Shown in pieces: positions 7,903 through 14,746 of a DNA stretch of 15,927 nt. The notes under the pieces are model-generated. The model saw only the letters and a program-made list of their open reading frames with translations. It made no database searches and was not told where the DNA came from. A program made the position numbers and the translations under genes. Each line of letters starts with the position of its first letter. Position 1 is the first letter of the stretch. The stretch spans positions 1 to 15,927 of the forward strand of contig CAMNHZ010000016.1 in assembly GCA_946540075.1 (NCBI GenBank), written 5' to 3'. This DNA comes from an uncultured Bacillota bacterium (GTDB lineage Bacteria > Bacillota_I > Bacilli_A > RF39 > UBA660).

Positions 7903-8187
7903 TCATTTTTTTATTAATTTAACAATGTTATCATATAATACATCAGCTATTATAAATCCTATTATAATAGCAATAAATAAATATGGATGGATAATTGCAT
8001 TATTAATTCTTTTTAATATAATAAAAAAAAGTAAAGACATACATATTACATAAAGAAAAGTGAATATTAATCTTACTACGAATTTTACATCATAAACTAG
8101 CTTATGATTAAGATTTAAGAAAAGTGCGAATAACATACCAAAGATAAATGAAAATATTAAACTTTTAATCTGAATAATTAATGTCAT
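7903..8187 (-). CDS. yabQ: YabQ-like spore cortex membrane protein
   Basis: This 94-residue, very hydrophobic protein has three membrane segments (about 5-26, 36-58 and 67-86) and short charged ends. Sequence alone gives weak identification. The assignment rests on the Spore_YabQ-like opening (a segment with FGMLFALFLNLNH) and on its place between yabP and divIC, exactly as in Bacillus, where YabQ is needed for spore cortex formation in the outer forespore membrane. It is shorter than Bacillus YabQ (about 210 residues) but similar to clostridial forms. Its ATG overlaps the yabP TGA stop by four bases (ATGA) and has no Shine-Dalgarno of its own, so translation probably depends on yabP. Confidence 0.78.
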   Translation of the reverse strand: MTLIIQIKSLIFSFIFGMLFALFLNLNHKLVYDVKFVVRLIFTFLYVICMSLLFFIILKRINNAIIHPYLFIAIIIGFIIADVLYDNIVKLIKK

Positions 8188-8474
8188 TTAAATAACTTAT
8201 TAAATACACTTTCATGAGTTTCATGTTTAGTTTTATTATCAACATAAGTAAGACTATTAACATGTCCTTTAATTGATATATTACCTTGGTATGTATCTAG
8301 TTTAATTATTTCAAGTTCATTACCTTTTATAATTATATATCCCATTGTAGTTTCAAGTAAAAACTCTTCATTATCAAAGCTTTCTATCTTTTTTACACCT
8401 GATATAACCAATCCCTTTCGATCAGTTATACTTACATTGTGATTTAATGATGCGACTGAATGTTCATTTTGCAT
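8184..8474 (-). CDS. yabP: YabP sporulation protein
   Basis: This 96-residue soluble protein belongs to the YabP/YqfC family. The core NVSITDRKGLVISGVKKIES, then FLLETTMGYIIIKGNELEIIKLD and the GNISIKGHVNSLTY strand, is the typical beta-rich repeat pattern. In Bacillus YabP is made in the mother cell under sigma-E and cooperates in cortex formation; its biochemical role is not known. The start ATG follows GGAGG by eight bases. It is the first gene of a probable yabP-yabQ-divIC transcript, since spoVG upstream ends in a terminator. Confidence 0.92.
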   Translation of the reverse strand: MQNEHSVASLNHNVSITDRKGLVISGVKKIESFDNEEFLLETTMGYIIIKGNELEIIKLDTYQGNISIKGHVNSLTYVDNKTKHETHESVFNKLFK

Positions 8475-8493
8475 ATATTTGTCCTCCTAAATA

Positions 8494-8522
8494 ATAATAT
8501 GCATATTAAAATAAAGTATTAA
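8494..8522 (-). promoter_or_regulatory. Possible promoter of yabP-yabQ-divIC (sigma-A or sigma-E)
   Basis: On the minus strand TTAATA (8522-8517) and TATTAT (8499-8494) are 17 bases apart, an acceptable sigma-A pair. The same DNA also contains TAATACT (8521-8515) and CATATTAT (8501-8494). These resemble the sigma-E boxes KHATAHT and CATACAHT (7/7 and 6/8 matches), but with a 13-base gap, one short of usual. The sequence cannot decide between the two. Confidence 0.35.
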
Positions 8523-8548
8523 AAAACTAGTGAATTATTCTTCACTAG
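8521..8548 (-). terminator. Intrinsic terminator of spoVG overlapping its stop codon
   Basis: CTAGTGAA (8527-8534) pairs with TTCACTAG (8541-8548) around a six-base loop, followed on the minus strand by six T. The last codons of spoVG form the 5' arm and the stop codon TAA (8537-8535) lies in the loop. Confidence 0.83.
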
Positions 8549-8822
8549 CTTCTTCTTCGTTATCTTTTACTTTATTATATTCTTCTAATATAGCTTCCTC
8601 AAACATTTTTCTTGTTTCTTGATTAAGCGGATGAGCCATATCCTTATATTGTCCTTCTCCTACTTTAATACTTGGCATAGCTATTATAAATCCACCATCA
8701 TCTTTAGCGATAATACGAATATTTCTAACCATAAAACATTCATCAAGAACAACAGTTGCCTTTCCTACCATTCTACTATTTCCATGTTCATCTTTTTTTA
8801 CATTTACTGATGTAATTTTCAT
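8535..8822 (-). CDS. spoVG: SpoVG regulatory RNA/DNA-binding protein
   Basis: This 95-residue protein has the full SpoVG signature: MKITSVNVKKD start, GKATVVLDECFMVRNIRII, the FIIAMPS stretch (about 44-50), and the HPLNQETRKMFEEAILEEY helix at 64-82, with an acidic tail. SpoVG is a small dimeric nucleic-acid-binding regulator that in Bacillus affects septum formation and sporulation under sigma-H control. No sigma-H boxes are evident here; a sigma-A-like promoter lies just upstream. A GGGAG sequence nine bases before the ATG serves as ribosome binding site. The gene is flanked by its own promoter and terminator. Confidence 0.97.
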   Translation of the reverse strand: MKITSVNVKKDEHGNSRMVGKATVVLDECFMVRNIRIIAKDDGGFIIAMPSIKVGEGQYKDMAHPLNQETRKMFEEAILEEYNKVKDNEEEASEE

Positions 8823-8857
8823 AAATATATTCTCCCTTCAGATATGTTTACAACTTA

Positions 8858-8886
8858 ATTATATACTAATATTTAAATATTTGCAA
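8858..8886 (-). promoter_or_regulatory. Promoter of spoVG
   Basis: On the minus strand TTGCAA (8886-8881, 4 of 6) is followed after 17 bases by a perfect TATAAT (8863-8858), 35 bases before the spoVG start. No terminator is visible after veg, so readthrough from veg is also possible. Confidence 0.6.
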
Positions 8887-8890
8887 TAAT

Positions 8891-9106
8891 TTAATAACGA
8901 ACTTTCAATGTATTAGTTATTATATCTGAATATGAAAATGATTTTACTTCATCCTTATCTTCTAACTGTACAAGAAAAACATTATTATATAATTCCTTTA
9001 TAACAACATTATACTCTTCATGCTTATTTCTACCTAAATCATATTTTAAGGTTATTTTCTCACCTATATGATCATTTAACTCTTGTTTAATTTGTGATAT
9101 TGTCAT
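8891..9106 (-). CDS. veg: Veg protein
   Basis: This 71-residue protein starts MTISQIKQELNDHIGEKITL and continues with LGRNKHEEY and VFLVQLEDKDEVKSFSYSDIIT, matching the small conserved Veg family (DUF1021). Veg is highly expressed in Bacillus and is reported to influence biofilm matrix gene expression; its molecular activity is uncertain. It follows yabG as in Bacillus. The AGGAGG ribosome binding site overlaps the yabG stop codon and is only three bases from the ATG, closer than at any other gene here. No better in-frame start was found, and the chosen one aligns with the family N-terminus. Confidence 0.92.
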   Translation of the reverse strand: MTISQIKQELNDHIGEKITLKYDLGRNKHEEYNVVIKELYNNVFLVQLEDKDEVKSFSYSDIITNTLKVRY

Positions 9107-9113
9107 ATTCCTC

Positions 9114-9878
9114 CTATCTAGGATAACCTACATGCATAAGTCCTTTAGTAACAATCCCACCTATTCCATTAGAACCATACTTAGTCTGACTTAATATTTT
9201 TTTTAAATCAATATCAACGCTTGAAGGTGACATACTTACACTTGTGGCTATAATTGCAGGATCTAACGCATGAATATTAATACGTTTTGGACTAGATGCA
9301 AAATTAGCGCCTGCTTTAATTAATTCTTCATAATTAGATTGACAAGCTCCTGCGATAATAACTAATTTTTCATGATCTTTTTCATATTTTCTTGCCTCTT
9401 TTACAGCCTCAATAAAGTTAGTACTATTCTTATACATATGATCCTTATAATAAGCATCATGACCTGTTATAACGATAATATTAGGATTATACTCCTCTAA
9501 TAAATCTCTAATATCATTAACAATATCAGGCTCACTCTTATTTATACCAACTACCTCTAGATGAGCATCACGATAATAATTTAAACACCTGTTTAAATAA
9601 TCCTCATCAGAATCTATATGAAGAATCTTACCTGGTACATAAAAATAATCATCACGTTCTAATTCAAAACTTGGTTTAATTCTATCTAAAAAATCATCTT
9701 CATTTTCAATTTTATCAGGATTATCACAAGCTTTTAAATCATCGATATCCGCATCAGCAATTAATCTTACATTGATTCCCTTTAAATAACATATATTATC
9801 TTTAATACTTAGAATACTGAAAACCAAATCATTACCATGAGAATATCTAGTTACTAAATCCCCTATTTTATATTTCAT
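9114..9878 (-). CDS. yabG: YabG sporulation-specific protease
   Basis: This 254-residue protein matches YabG, the spore-coat-processing protease made in the mother cell late in sporulation. Recognisable blocks are MKYKIGDLVTRYSHGND at the start, VPGKILHIDSDEDYLNRCL, VITGHDA with H140, YKNSTNFIEAVKEARKY, IIAGACQS with C179, and AGANFASSPKRINIHALDP. H140 and C179 are likely catalytic residues for a cysteine-type peptidase. The ATG at 9878 is preferred over a GTG one codon upstream because GGTGAT then lies exactly three bases before it, as at other genes here. In Bacillus YabG is slightly longer (about 290 residues). Its stop overlaps the veg ribosome binding site. Confidence 0.96.
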   Translation of the reverse strand: MKYKIGDLVTRYSHGNDLVFSILSIKDNICYLKGINVRLIADADIDDLKACDNPDKIENEDDFLDRIKPSFELERDDYFYVPGKILHIDSDEDYLNRCLNYYRDAHLEVVGINKSEPDIVNDIRDLLEEYNPNIIVITGHDAYYKDHMYKNSTNFIEAVKEARKYEKDHEKLVIIAGACQSNYEELIKAGANFASSPKRINIHALDPAIIATSVSMSPSSVDIDLKKILSQTKYGSNGIGGIVTKGLMHVGYPR

Positions 9879-9892
9879 CACATCACCAATTA

Positions 9893-9921
9893 ATTATATT
9901 CATCTATTTTTAAAATATTAA
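9893..9921 (-). promoter_or_regulatory. Weak candidate promoter of yabG
   Basis: TTAATA (9921-9916) and a perfect TATAAT (9898-9893) are 17 bases apart on the minus strand, starting in the T tract of the ftsX terminator. The -10 box lies so near the GGTGAT site that the leader would be almost absent. Bacillus yabG uses sigma-K; no sigma-K boxes were recognised here. Confidence 0.3.
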
Positions 9922-9949
9922 AAAAAGTTAATGTATTAAACATTAACTT
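9921..9949 (-). terminator. Intrinsic terminator of the prfB-yitT-ftsE-ftsX transcript
   Basis: A 10-base-pair hairpin, AAGTTAATGT with ACATTAACTT (9925-9934 and 9940-9949, five-base loop), starts four bases after the ftsX stop codon and runs into T residues on the minus strand. Confidence 0.87.
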
Positions 9950-9953
9950 ATAA

Positions 9954-10853
9954 TTATATTTTTAGATATTTTCTTACTGCTCGCCATGATCCAAACATAC
10001 CTACTAACATACCAATTATAACAAGTAATCCTGATACTTGTAGTGAGAATGGATTAGGTTTTACTAATTTAATAAATGGTGAGAATAATTGTCCATTAAA
10101 GTGTTCATATAAATAATTATATCCATAAATTGTTACTCCAATTGGAATAATTGATCCTAAAACACCTAATAATAAACCTTCTAATATAAATGGTATTTTT
10201 ATATTTAAGTTAGAAGCTCCTACTAAACGCATAATCTCAATTTCTCTTTTTCTTGAGAATATTGTTATTTTTATTGTATTAGTAATTAAGAATGCAGTTA
10301 CTAATATTAAAGCTGCAACAACCCCATAACCTATTTTTCTTACAGTATTAAATACAGTAATTAATTGTTCAATCATACCTTCACCATATTTAACTGTTTC
10401 TACTCCATCTATATTCTTAATACTTTTGGCAACTTCACCAATACCTTCAATATCATTTACTTTAACTTCAAATGTAGGTTGAAGTGGATTCTCACTTTCA
10501 GACCAACTATCCATTACTGATTTAAAAGTTTCAGAAGATTCTTTCATCTCATCAGTTACTTCTTGTTTTGAATGATAAGTATACTTTTCTAAATTATCTA
10601 ATGATTTTAATTTTTCTTCTATTTCTATTGCTTCTTCTTCTTTAATATCAGATCTTAAAAAAGCGACTATAGTTACATCTTTTTCAACAAGAGTTGTAAA
10701 ATTATTAACATTTATACTTAAAACAATTGAAAGTGCGACTACTACTAGTGTTATTGTTATACATGAAATTGATGCTAATGAAAGAGAGAAATTTCTAAAT
10801 ACTCCTTTAAATGAATCTCTTATATTTCTACTTAAAATTCTTAATGCTTTCAT
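9954..10853 (-). CDS. ftsX: Cell-division ABC transporter permease FtsX
   Basis: FtsX (299 residues) is the membrane subunit of FtsEX, which activates cell-wall hydrolases at the division site or along the wall rather than transporting a solute. It has four membrane segments (about 25-47, 170-195, 218-240 and 265-290), an extracellular domain at about 55-165 between the first two, the cytoplasmic stretch SRKREIEIMRLVGAS before the third and the typical SWRAVRKYLKI end. The ATG at 10853 (MKALRILSRN) is chosen. A TTG seven codons upstream is possible but lies deeper in ftsE and lacks a ribosome binding site. The start is 26 bases inside ftsE, a strong overlap implying coupled translation; an AAGGA sequence lies upstream. 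Confidence 0.96.
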   Translation of the reverse strand: MKALRILSRNIRDSFKGVFRNFSLSLASISCITITLVVVALSIVLSINVNNFTTLVEKDVTIVAFLRSDIKEEEAIEIEEKLKSLDNLEKYTYHSKQEVTDEMKESSETFKSVMDSWSESENPLQPTFEVKVNDIEGIGEVAKSIKNIDGVETVKYGEGMIEQLITVFNTVRKIGYGVVAALILVTAFLITNTIKITIFSRKREIEIMRLVGASNLNIKIPFILEGLLLGVLGSIIPIGVTIYGYNYLYEHFNGQLFSPFIKLVKPNPFSLQVSGLLVIIGMLVGMFGSWRAVRKYLKI

Positions 10854-11535
10854 GATTATATGTTCCTTCCTCAAAATCTTTTACTATTCTACCTGAATCA
10901 AGTAGAATAACTCTCTTTTTCAATTTATTAACTATTTCAGTATCATGTGTAACCATAATTATAGTAGTTCCCATTTTATTAATTTCAAGTAAAACTTTCA
11001 TAATTTCCATACTTGTTTCTGGATCCAAATTTCCTGTAGGTTCGTCACATATTAATAACTTTGGAGAATTTACAATAGCTCTAGCAATTGCTACTCTTTG
11101 TTGTTCTCCTCCTGATAAATGAGTTGGATAGTTATTTGCTTTATGTTTTAAACCAACAAGTTCTAATGACTTAATTACTTTTTCATGAATAACATTCTTA
11201 GGTTCTCCAATAACTTCTAAAGCAAATGCTACATTCTCATAAACTGTATTTTTATTTAATAATTTAAAGTCTTGGAATACAACTCCAATTTTTCTTCTTA
11301 ATTTATAAACTTTACTATTTCTAAGTTTAGCAACATTAAGTCCACCAACTACAATATTTCCACTAGTTGGTTTTTCTTCACGATATAACATCTTTATTAA
11401 TGTTGATTTACCACAACCCGTTGAACCTATTACAAATACGAATTGTCCCTTTTTAATTTTTAAATCTAAGTCATATATAGCAGTAACACCATTTTTATAT
11501 GTCTTTTTTACTTTACGCATACGAATTAAATCCAT
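10828..11535 (-). CDS. ftsE: Cell-division ATP-binding protein FtsE
   Basis: This 235-residue ABC ATPase has Walker A GSTGCGKST at 37-45, Q-loop FQDF near 87-90, signature LSGGEQQR at 140-147, Walker B LLICDEP at 160-166 and the switch histidine H197. It is the energy-coupling partner of FtsX. It opens MDLIRMRKVKKTYKNGVTAI, as in FtsE (effectors, not transporters, share this form). Its C-terminus is slightly longer than the common 228 residues, and the extension is where it overlaps ftsX. The ATG at 11535 follows AGGTGA with a short AT-rich gap. It sits 22 bases after yitT in a prfB-yitT-ftsE-ftsX series. Confidence 0.97.
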   Translation of the reverse strand: MDLIRMRKVKKTYKNGVTAIYDLDLKIKKGQFVFVIGSTGCGKSTLIKMLYREEKPTSGNIVVGGLNVAKLRNSKVYKLRRKIGVVFQDFKLLNKNTVYENVAFALEVIGEPKNVIHEKVIKSLELVGLKHKANNYPTHLSGGEQQRVAIARAIVNSPKLLICDEPTGNLDPETSMEIMKVLLEINKMGTTIIMVTHDTEIVNKLKKRVILLDSGRIVKDFEEGTYNHESIKNFK

Positions 11536-11557
11536 ATATATTCACCTCTTATTCTTT

Positions 11558-12433
11558 CTATTTACCTCCTGATACTTCATAAGCATCAGTAACAACAAAG
11601 AATGCATTTTTATCAATATTATAAATTGCTTCTTTTACAATAAAATACTCTCTTGTAGGTATAATACACATCAAAACTTTTTTGTTATCTCCAGTAAATC
11701 CACCTCTAGCATCTAATACTGTAACACCATGATTTAAATACTGACCCAAAAACTTTTTAACAGCTGTTTCATGTGATGTGATAATGTAAAATGCCTTTGA
11801 TTGTGATATACCAAGTATTACTTTATCTGTCATAATACTAATAATATATAATGCAATTAAAGAATACATCATCTTTTGAAGCCCAAATATAAAACCTGCA
11901 AATAAAATTATTAATCCATCAGTTATAAACATTGCATTACCAATTGACATCTTCATATATTTAGCAACTATTTGATTTAATATATCTGTACCACCTGTTG
12001 TAAATCCTGATTTAAATATTAATCCAGCACCAAATCCTTGTAGTAATGAACCAAATAAAGTTAAAACTAATATATCAGCATTAGCTAAATTAAAATATTT
12101 AGCTAATGGAGCTGTTAAAAATACCATAGTTGGATATAAAATAGATCCTAAAGCTGAATGAGAAGTTTTTTCTTTACCAAGAAGTATATAACTAAACATT
12201 AATAACACTATTGATCCAATTAATATAATTAAAGAAGGATTAATCTTATATACACGATTAAATATTACTCCTACTCCACCAATACCATAAACAATCGAAC
12301 ATGGTAATAAGAATATATTGAAAGCCATTGCTACAACAAATACACCAACAACAAATTCTATTGATCTTATAAGTCTATCACTTTCATAAACTCTTTTTAT
12401 AATACTGTCTTCACTTTTCCTTTTAAATAACAT
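11558..12433 (-). CDS. YitT-family membrane protein (DUF161 plus DUF2179)
   Basis: This 291-residue protein has five to six membrane segments between about residues 24 and 205, the SGFTTGGTDILNQIV motif at 142-156, and a soluble C-terminal DUF2179-like domain (about 215-285: AFYIITSHE, GVTVLDARGGF, VLMCIIPTRE). This domain order defines the YitT family. No transported substrate is established for the family. The GGTGAT ribosome binding site overlaps the TGA stop of prfB, and the ATG lies four bases after it, so translation is likely coupled to prfB. Family members near ftsEX and prfB are common in Bacilli, but a link in function is not proved. Confidence 0.93.
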   Translation of the reverse strand: MLFKRKSEDSIIKRVYESDRLIRSIEFVVGVFVVAMAFNIFLLPCSIVYGIGGVGVIFNRVYKINPSLIILIGSIVLLMFSYILLGKEKTSHSALGSILYPTMVFLTAPLAKYFNLANADILVLTLFGSLLQGFGAGLIFKSGFTTGGTDILNQIVAKYMKMSIGNAMFITDGLIILFAGFIFGLQKMMYSLIALYIISIMTDKVILGISQSKAFYIITSHETAVKKFLGQYLNHGVTVLDARGGFTGDNKKVLMCIIPTREYFIVKEAIYNIDKNAFFVVTDAYEVSGGK

Positions 12434-12437
12434 ACTA

Positions 12438-13536
12438 TCACCTATTCTTTAAATTTGCATTTATAAACATATCTATATCACCATCTAATACTTTTTCTAC
12501 ATTAGATGTTTCAGTCTTAGTTCTATGATCTTTTACTAATGAATAAGGATGCATAATATAACTCCTTATTTGTGATCCAAAATTGATTTCACCTTTATTA
12601 CCCTGGATCTTATTTAACTCTTCATTACGTTTCTCTAATTCAATTTGATATAACTTATTCTTTAAAATTTCCATAGCCTTTTCTTTATTTTGAAGTTGAC
12701 TACGTTCGTTTTGACATGTAACAACTGTTTTAGTTGGTAAATGTGTTATCCTTACTGCACTATCAGTTGTATTAACACTTTGTCCACCTGCACCACTACT
12801 ATGATAAACATCTATCTTCAAATCACTTGGATTAATTTCAATATCAATTTCACTATTATCAAGTACTGGCATTATATCAATTGACGCAAAAGATGTGTGT
12901 CTTCTTTTATTTGAATCAAATGGTGAAATTCTAACTAAACGATGAACCCCTTTTTCATTTTTTAAATAACCATAGGCATAAAGACCATGAACCATAATTG
13001 TAACACTCTTAATACCTGCCGTAAGTCCTGGTTGTTCATCAATAATTTCATACTTATAATTATGTCTTTCAAACCATCTTAAGTACATTCTGTATAACAT
13101 ATTTGCCCAATCACACGATTCAGTACCACCTGCACCAGGATGAATTTCTAAAACAGCATCTAAAGCATCATACTCACCATCTAATAATACTTCAACCTCT
13201 AAATTATCCAAAGTATTAGATATATCTTCTAATTCAGATTCAACTAAATTATGAAATTCAATATCATCATCTTCTTTTAAATCCGATATTATTTCAACAT
13301 TATTATTTATTCTATCTTTTAATAATAATGTATCCGATAACACTTTTTTTAAACTATTAAACTCACTAATAACTTTTTCACTTTTTGTCTTATCTTTCCA
13401 AAAGTCAGCTTCATCCATAATACTTTCTAGTTCTTTTATCCTAGCTTCTTTTTTATTAGGTTCAAAGTGACCTCCAAAGATTATCTATGCGAGAAGATAA
13501 ACTATTATAATTACTCTGTAATTCATATAATTCCAT
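12438..13536 (-). CDS. prfB: Peptide chain release factor 2, expressed by programmed +1 frameshift
   Basis: RF2 (365 residues after the shift) terminates translation at UGA and UAA. The first frame runs from ATG 13536 for 24 codons, ending RSL at an in-frame UGA (13464-13462). Skipping one base continues the reading as EPNKKEARIKEL into the main frame, which ends with TGA at 12438. Visible functional motifs are the stop-codon-reading SPF (in RISPFDSNKRRHTSF) and the peptidyl-hydrolysis GGQ (in SSGAGGQSVNTTDSAV). The start chosen is the second of two adjacent ATGs, seven bases after GGAGG; starting at the first adds one residue. It heads a series with yitT, ftsE and ftsX; prfB close to ftsEX is common in Bacilli. 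Confidence 0.97.
13462..13475 (-). promoter_or_regulatory. Programmed +1 ribosomal frameshift site of prfB
   Basis: Read on the minus strand the site is GGAGG (13475-13471), TCA, CTT, TGA (13464-13462), then A. This reproduces the known RF2 site: an internal Shine-Dalgarno three bases before the slippery CUU codon, followed by UGA. When RF2 is scarce the ribosome pauses and slips by one base, so RF2 adjusts its own synthesis. Confidence 0.95.
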
Positions 13537-13559
13537 CATCTAGCCTCCAATCATATATC

Positions 13560-13565
13560 ATTATA
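13560..13565 (-). promoter_or_regulatory. Extended -10 promoter of prfB
   Basis: A perfect TATAAT (13565-13560) with TGT directly before it lies about 24 bases before the prfB start. No good -35 box is seen at 16-18 bases (best TAGATT), as is common for extended -10 promoters. Confidence 0.55.
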
Positions 13566-13597
13566 ACATTTTTTATAAATATAATCTATTTACATAA

Positions 13598-13627
13598 GAA
13601 AAAAAGTAAAATTATTTTTTTACTTTT
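13598..13627 (-). terminator. Intrinsic terminator of yutD overlapping its stop codon
   Basis: AAAAGTAAAA (13602-13611) pairs with TTTTACTTTT (13618-13627) around a six-base loop that holds the yutD stop codon; T residues follow on the minus strand. The stem is nearly all A-T, so it is weaker than the others in the window. Confidence 0.65.
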
Positions 13628-13899
13628 ACTCTTTCTAATACAAAGTAACGACAATCATAGGCACAATTTTCTTTTATATACTTATCCTTAATACTAATAT
13701 CATTATACTTTTTATATATTTTATTATCTTTATTACAAAAACCTTTTAATCTTAATTTACCATATGACCAATCACCAATTACATAATCATAATTATCAAA
13801 ATAATCAGTGAATTTAGAAGTAACTGCATCTAAATCAAAACCATTTTTATAATCTTCTTTTAATGTATATTCATGCTTATTAATTTTATATTTTTTCAT
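13612..13899 (-). CDS. yutD: YutD-family protein (DUF1027)
   Basis: This 95-residue cytoplasmic protein of unknown function matches the YutD family by its central block DYVIGDWSYGKLRLKGF (about 39-55; the family pattern is DYIVGDWGYGQLRLKGFY) and its end YIKENCAYDCRYFVL, where the spaced cysteines and YFVL are conserved. Bacillus YutD shares the core but has a longer tail. It has its own near-consensus promoter in the gap after yunB and a terminator overlapping its stop. A GGAGTGAAAG site precedes the ATG. In Bacillus yutD and yunB also lie in the same neighbourhood. Confidence 0.85.
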   Translation of the reverse strand: MKKYKINKHEYTLKEDYKNGFDLDAVTSKFTDYFDNYDYVIGDWSYGKLRLKGFCNKDNKIYKKYNDISIKDKYIKENCAYDCRYFVLERVKVKK

Positions 13900-13916
13900 A
13901 CTTTCACTCCTATCTA

Positions 13917-13945
13917 ATTATAACACACTTAAAACAACTTGTTAA
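13917..13945 (-). promoter_or_regulatory. Promoter of yutD
   Basis: TTAACA (13945-13940, 5 of 6) and a perfect TATAAT (13922-13917) are separated by 17 bases on the minus strand, with TG one base before the -10 box. No terminator separates it from yunB upstream, so readthrough is also possible. Confidence 0.75.
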
Positions 13946-13948
13946 TAA

Positions 13949-14680
13949 CTAATTAGATGTTATAATTGGTGAATTCTCTTTAATACCAGTAGAATAATAA
14001 TTAGGAACATTTCCTTTAATCATCTTTATTGATAACGGTACATCTGATTTAACAATATCATTTCTAGATACAAATGGTAAAATAGTCTTAATACTAACTT
14101 CAATATGAATATCTAATTTCATTACAGCATTATTAATACCATAATTAGTTACATTACTTGATAAATTACTACTAATACAATCTGATATAGTCATCCTAAC
14201 AGGTATTTTAGGTCCAATATTAGTAAGTAATGGATTATTAAACACAACGCCCATTGGTATATTATAAACAATCCCATCTGATACACTATTACTAATATAA
14301 CCACTATTCTTAATATGAAGTTTTCCCTCTTCAAATAAATTAAACTTTTTTTCTATATTATTATTTATATCAGTTAATATTTTATTTACTGTAACCATAT
14401 TAAAATCAACCGAACTAATATTATTATCACTATCATTTGTAACCTCATATAAATCATCTTTATTCATCTTTTCAATAACATTTCTATCTATTGATTGTTT
14501 TATTATATATAAAGCTACTTGACGACTTTTAACACTTCCTATATTAAGCATATACGGTAAAACCATCGAATTAATATATTTAAATAACAGAAAGATAGAC
14601 ATTAATAAAAACACTATAATAATAGTTACTATATTAATACCTTTAACTCTTATTTTCTTTTTAGAGTGAAACTTTGCCAT
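13949..14680 (-). CDS. yunB: YunB sporulation protein
   Basis: This 243-residue protein has a basic N-terminus (MAKFHSKKKIRVKG), one membrane segment at about 16-33, then a soluble domain. After the membrane segment comes VLPYMLNIGSVKSRQVALYI, then VDFNMVTVNKILTDIN and a long beta-rich part (IPMGVVFNNPLLTNIGPKIPVRM, later DIHIEVSIKTILPFVS), the pattern of Spore_YunB. In Bacillus YunB is a sigma-E-dependent, mother-cell protein needed for efficient sporulation; its activity is unknown. The ATG follows GGTGAT by three bases. It is divergent from the CBS gene, with only 66 bases between starts. Confidence 0.9.
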   Translation of the reverse strand: MAKFHSKKKIRVKGINIVTIIIVFLLMSIFLLFKYINSMVLPYMLNIGSVKSRQVALYIIKQSIDRNVIEKMNKDDLYEVTNDSDNNISSVDFNMVTVNKILTDINNNIEKKFNLFEEGKLHIKNSGYISNSVSDGIVYNIPMGVVFNNPLLTNIGPKIPVRMTISDCISSNLSSNVTNYGINNAVMKLDIHIEVSIKTILPFVSRNDIVKSDVPLSIKMIKGNVPNYYSTGIKENSPIITSN

Positions 14681-14746
14681 GATATCACCTTATTAAATAT
14701 ATGCATAAATCACAATTTTTAGATAATAATATAATTGGTGATTATT

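Noticed and set aside
13418..13540. prfB as a gene broken by a stop codon, or starting at the ATG at 13418
   Set aside because: Family alignment, the GGAGG-TCA-CTT-TGA site and the exact length fit programmed frameshifting, so it is intact.
13467..13691. 74-codon plus-strand frame across the prfB-yutD gap
   Set aside because: It covers the prfB first frame, the prfB promoter and the yutD end on the other strand, with no ribosome binding site or recognisable product.
14690..14735. Sigma-E promoter for yunB (CATATATT box)
   Set aside because: The -10-like box matches 7 of 8 positions but no acceptable -35 element occurs 13-16 bases upstream.
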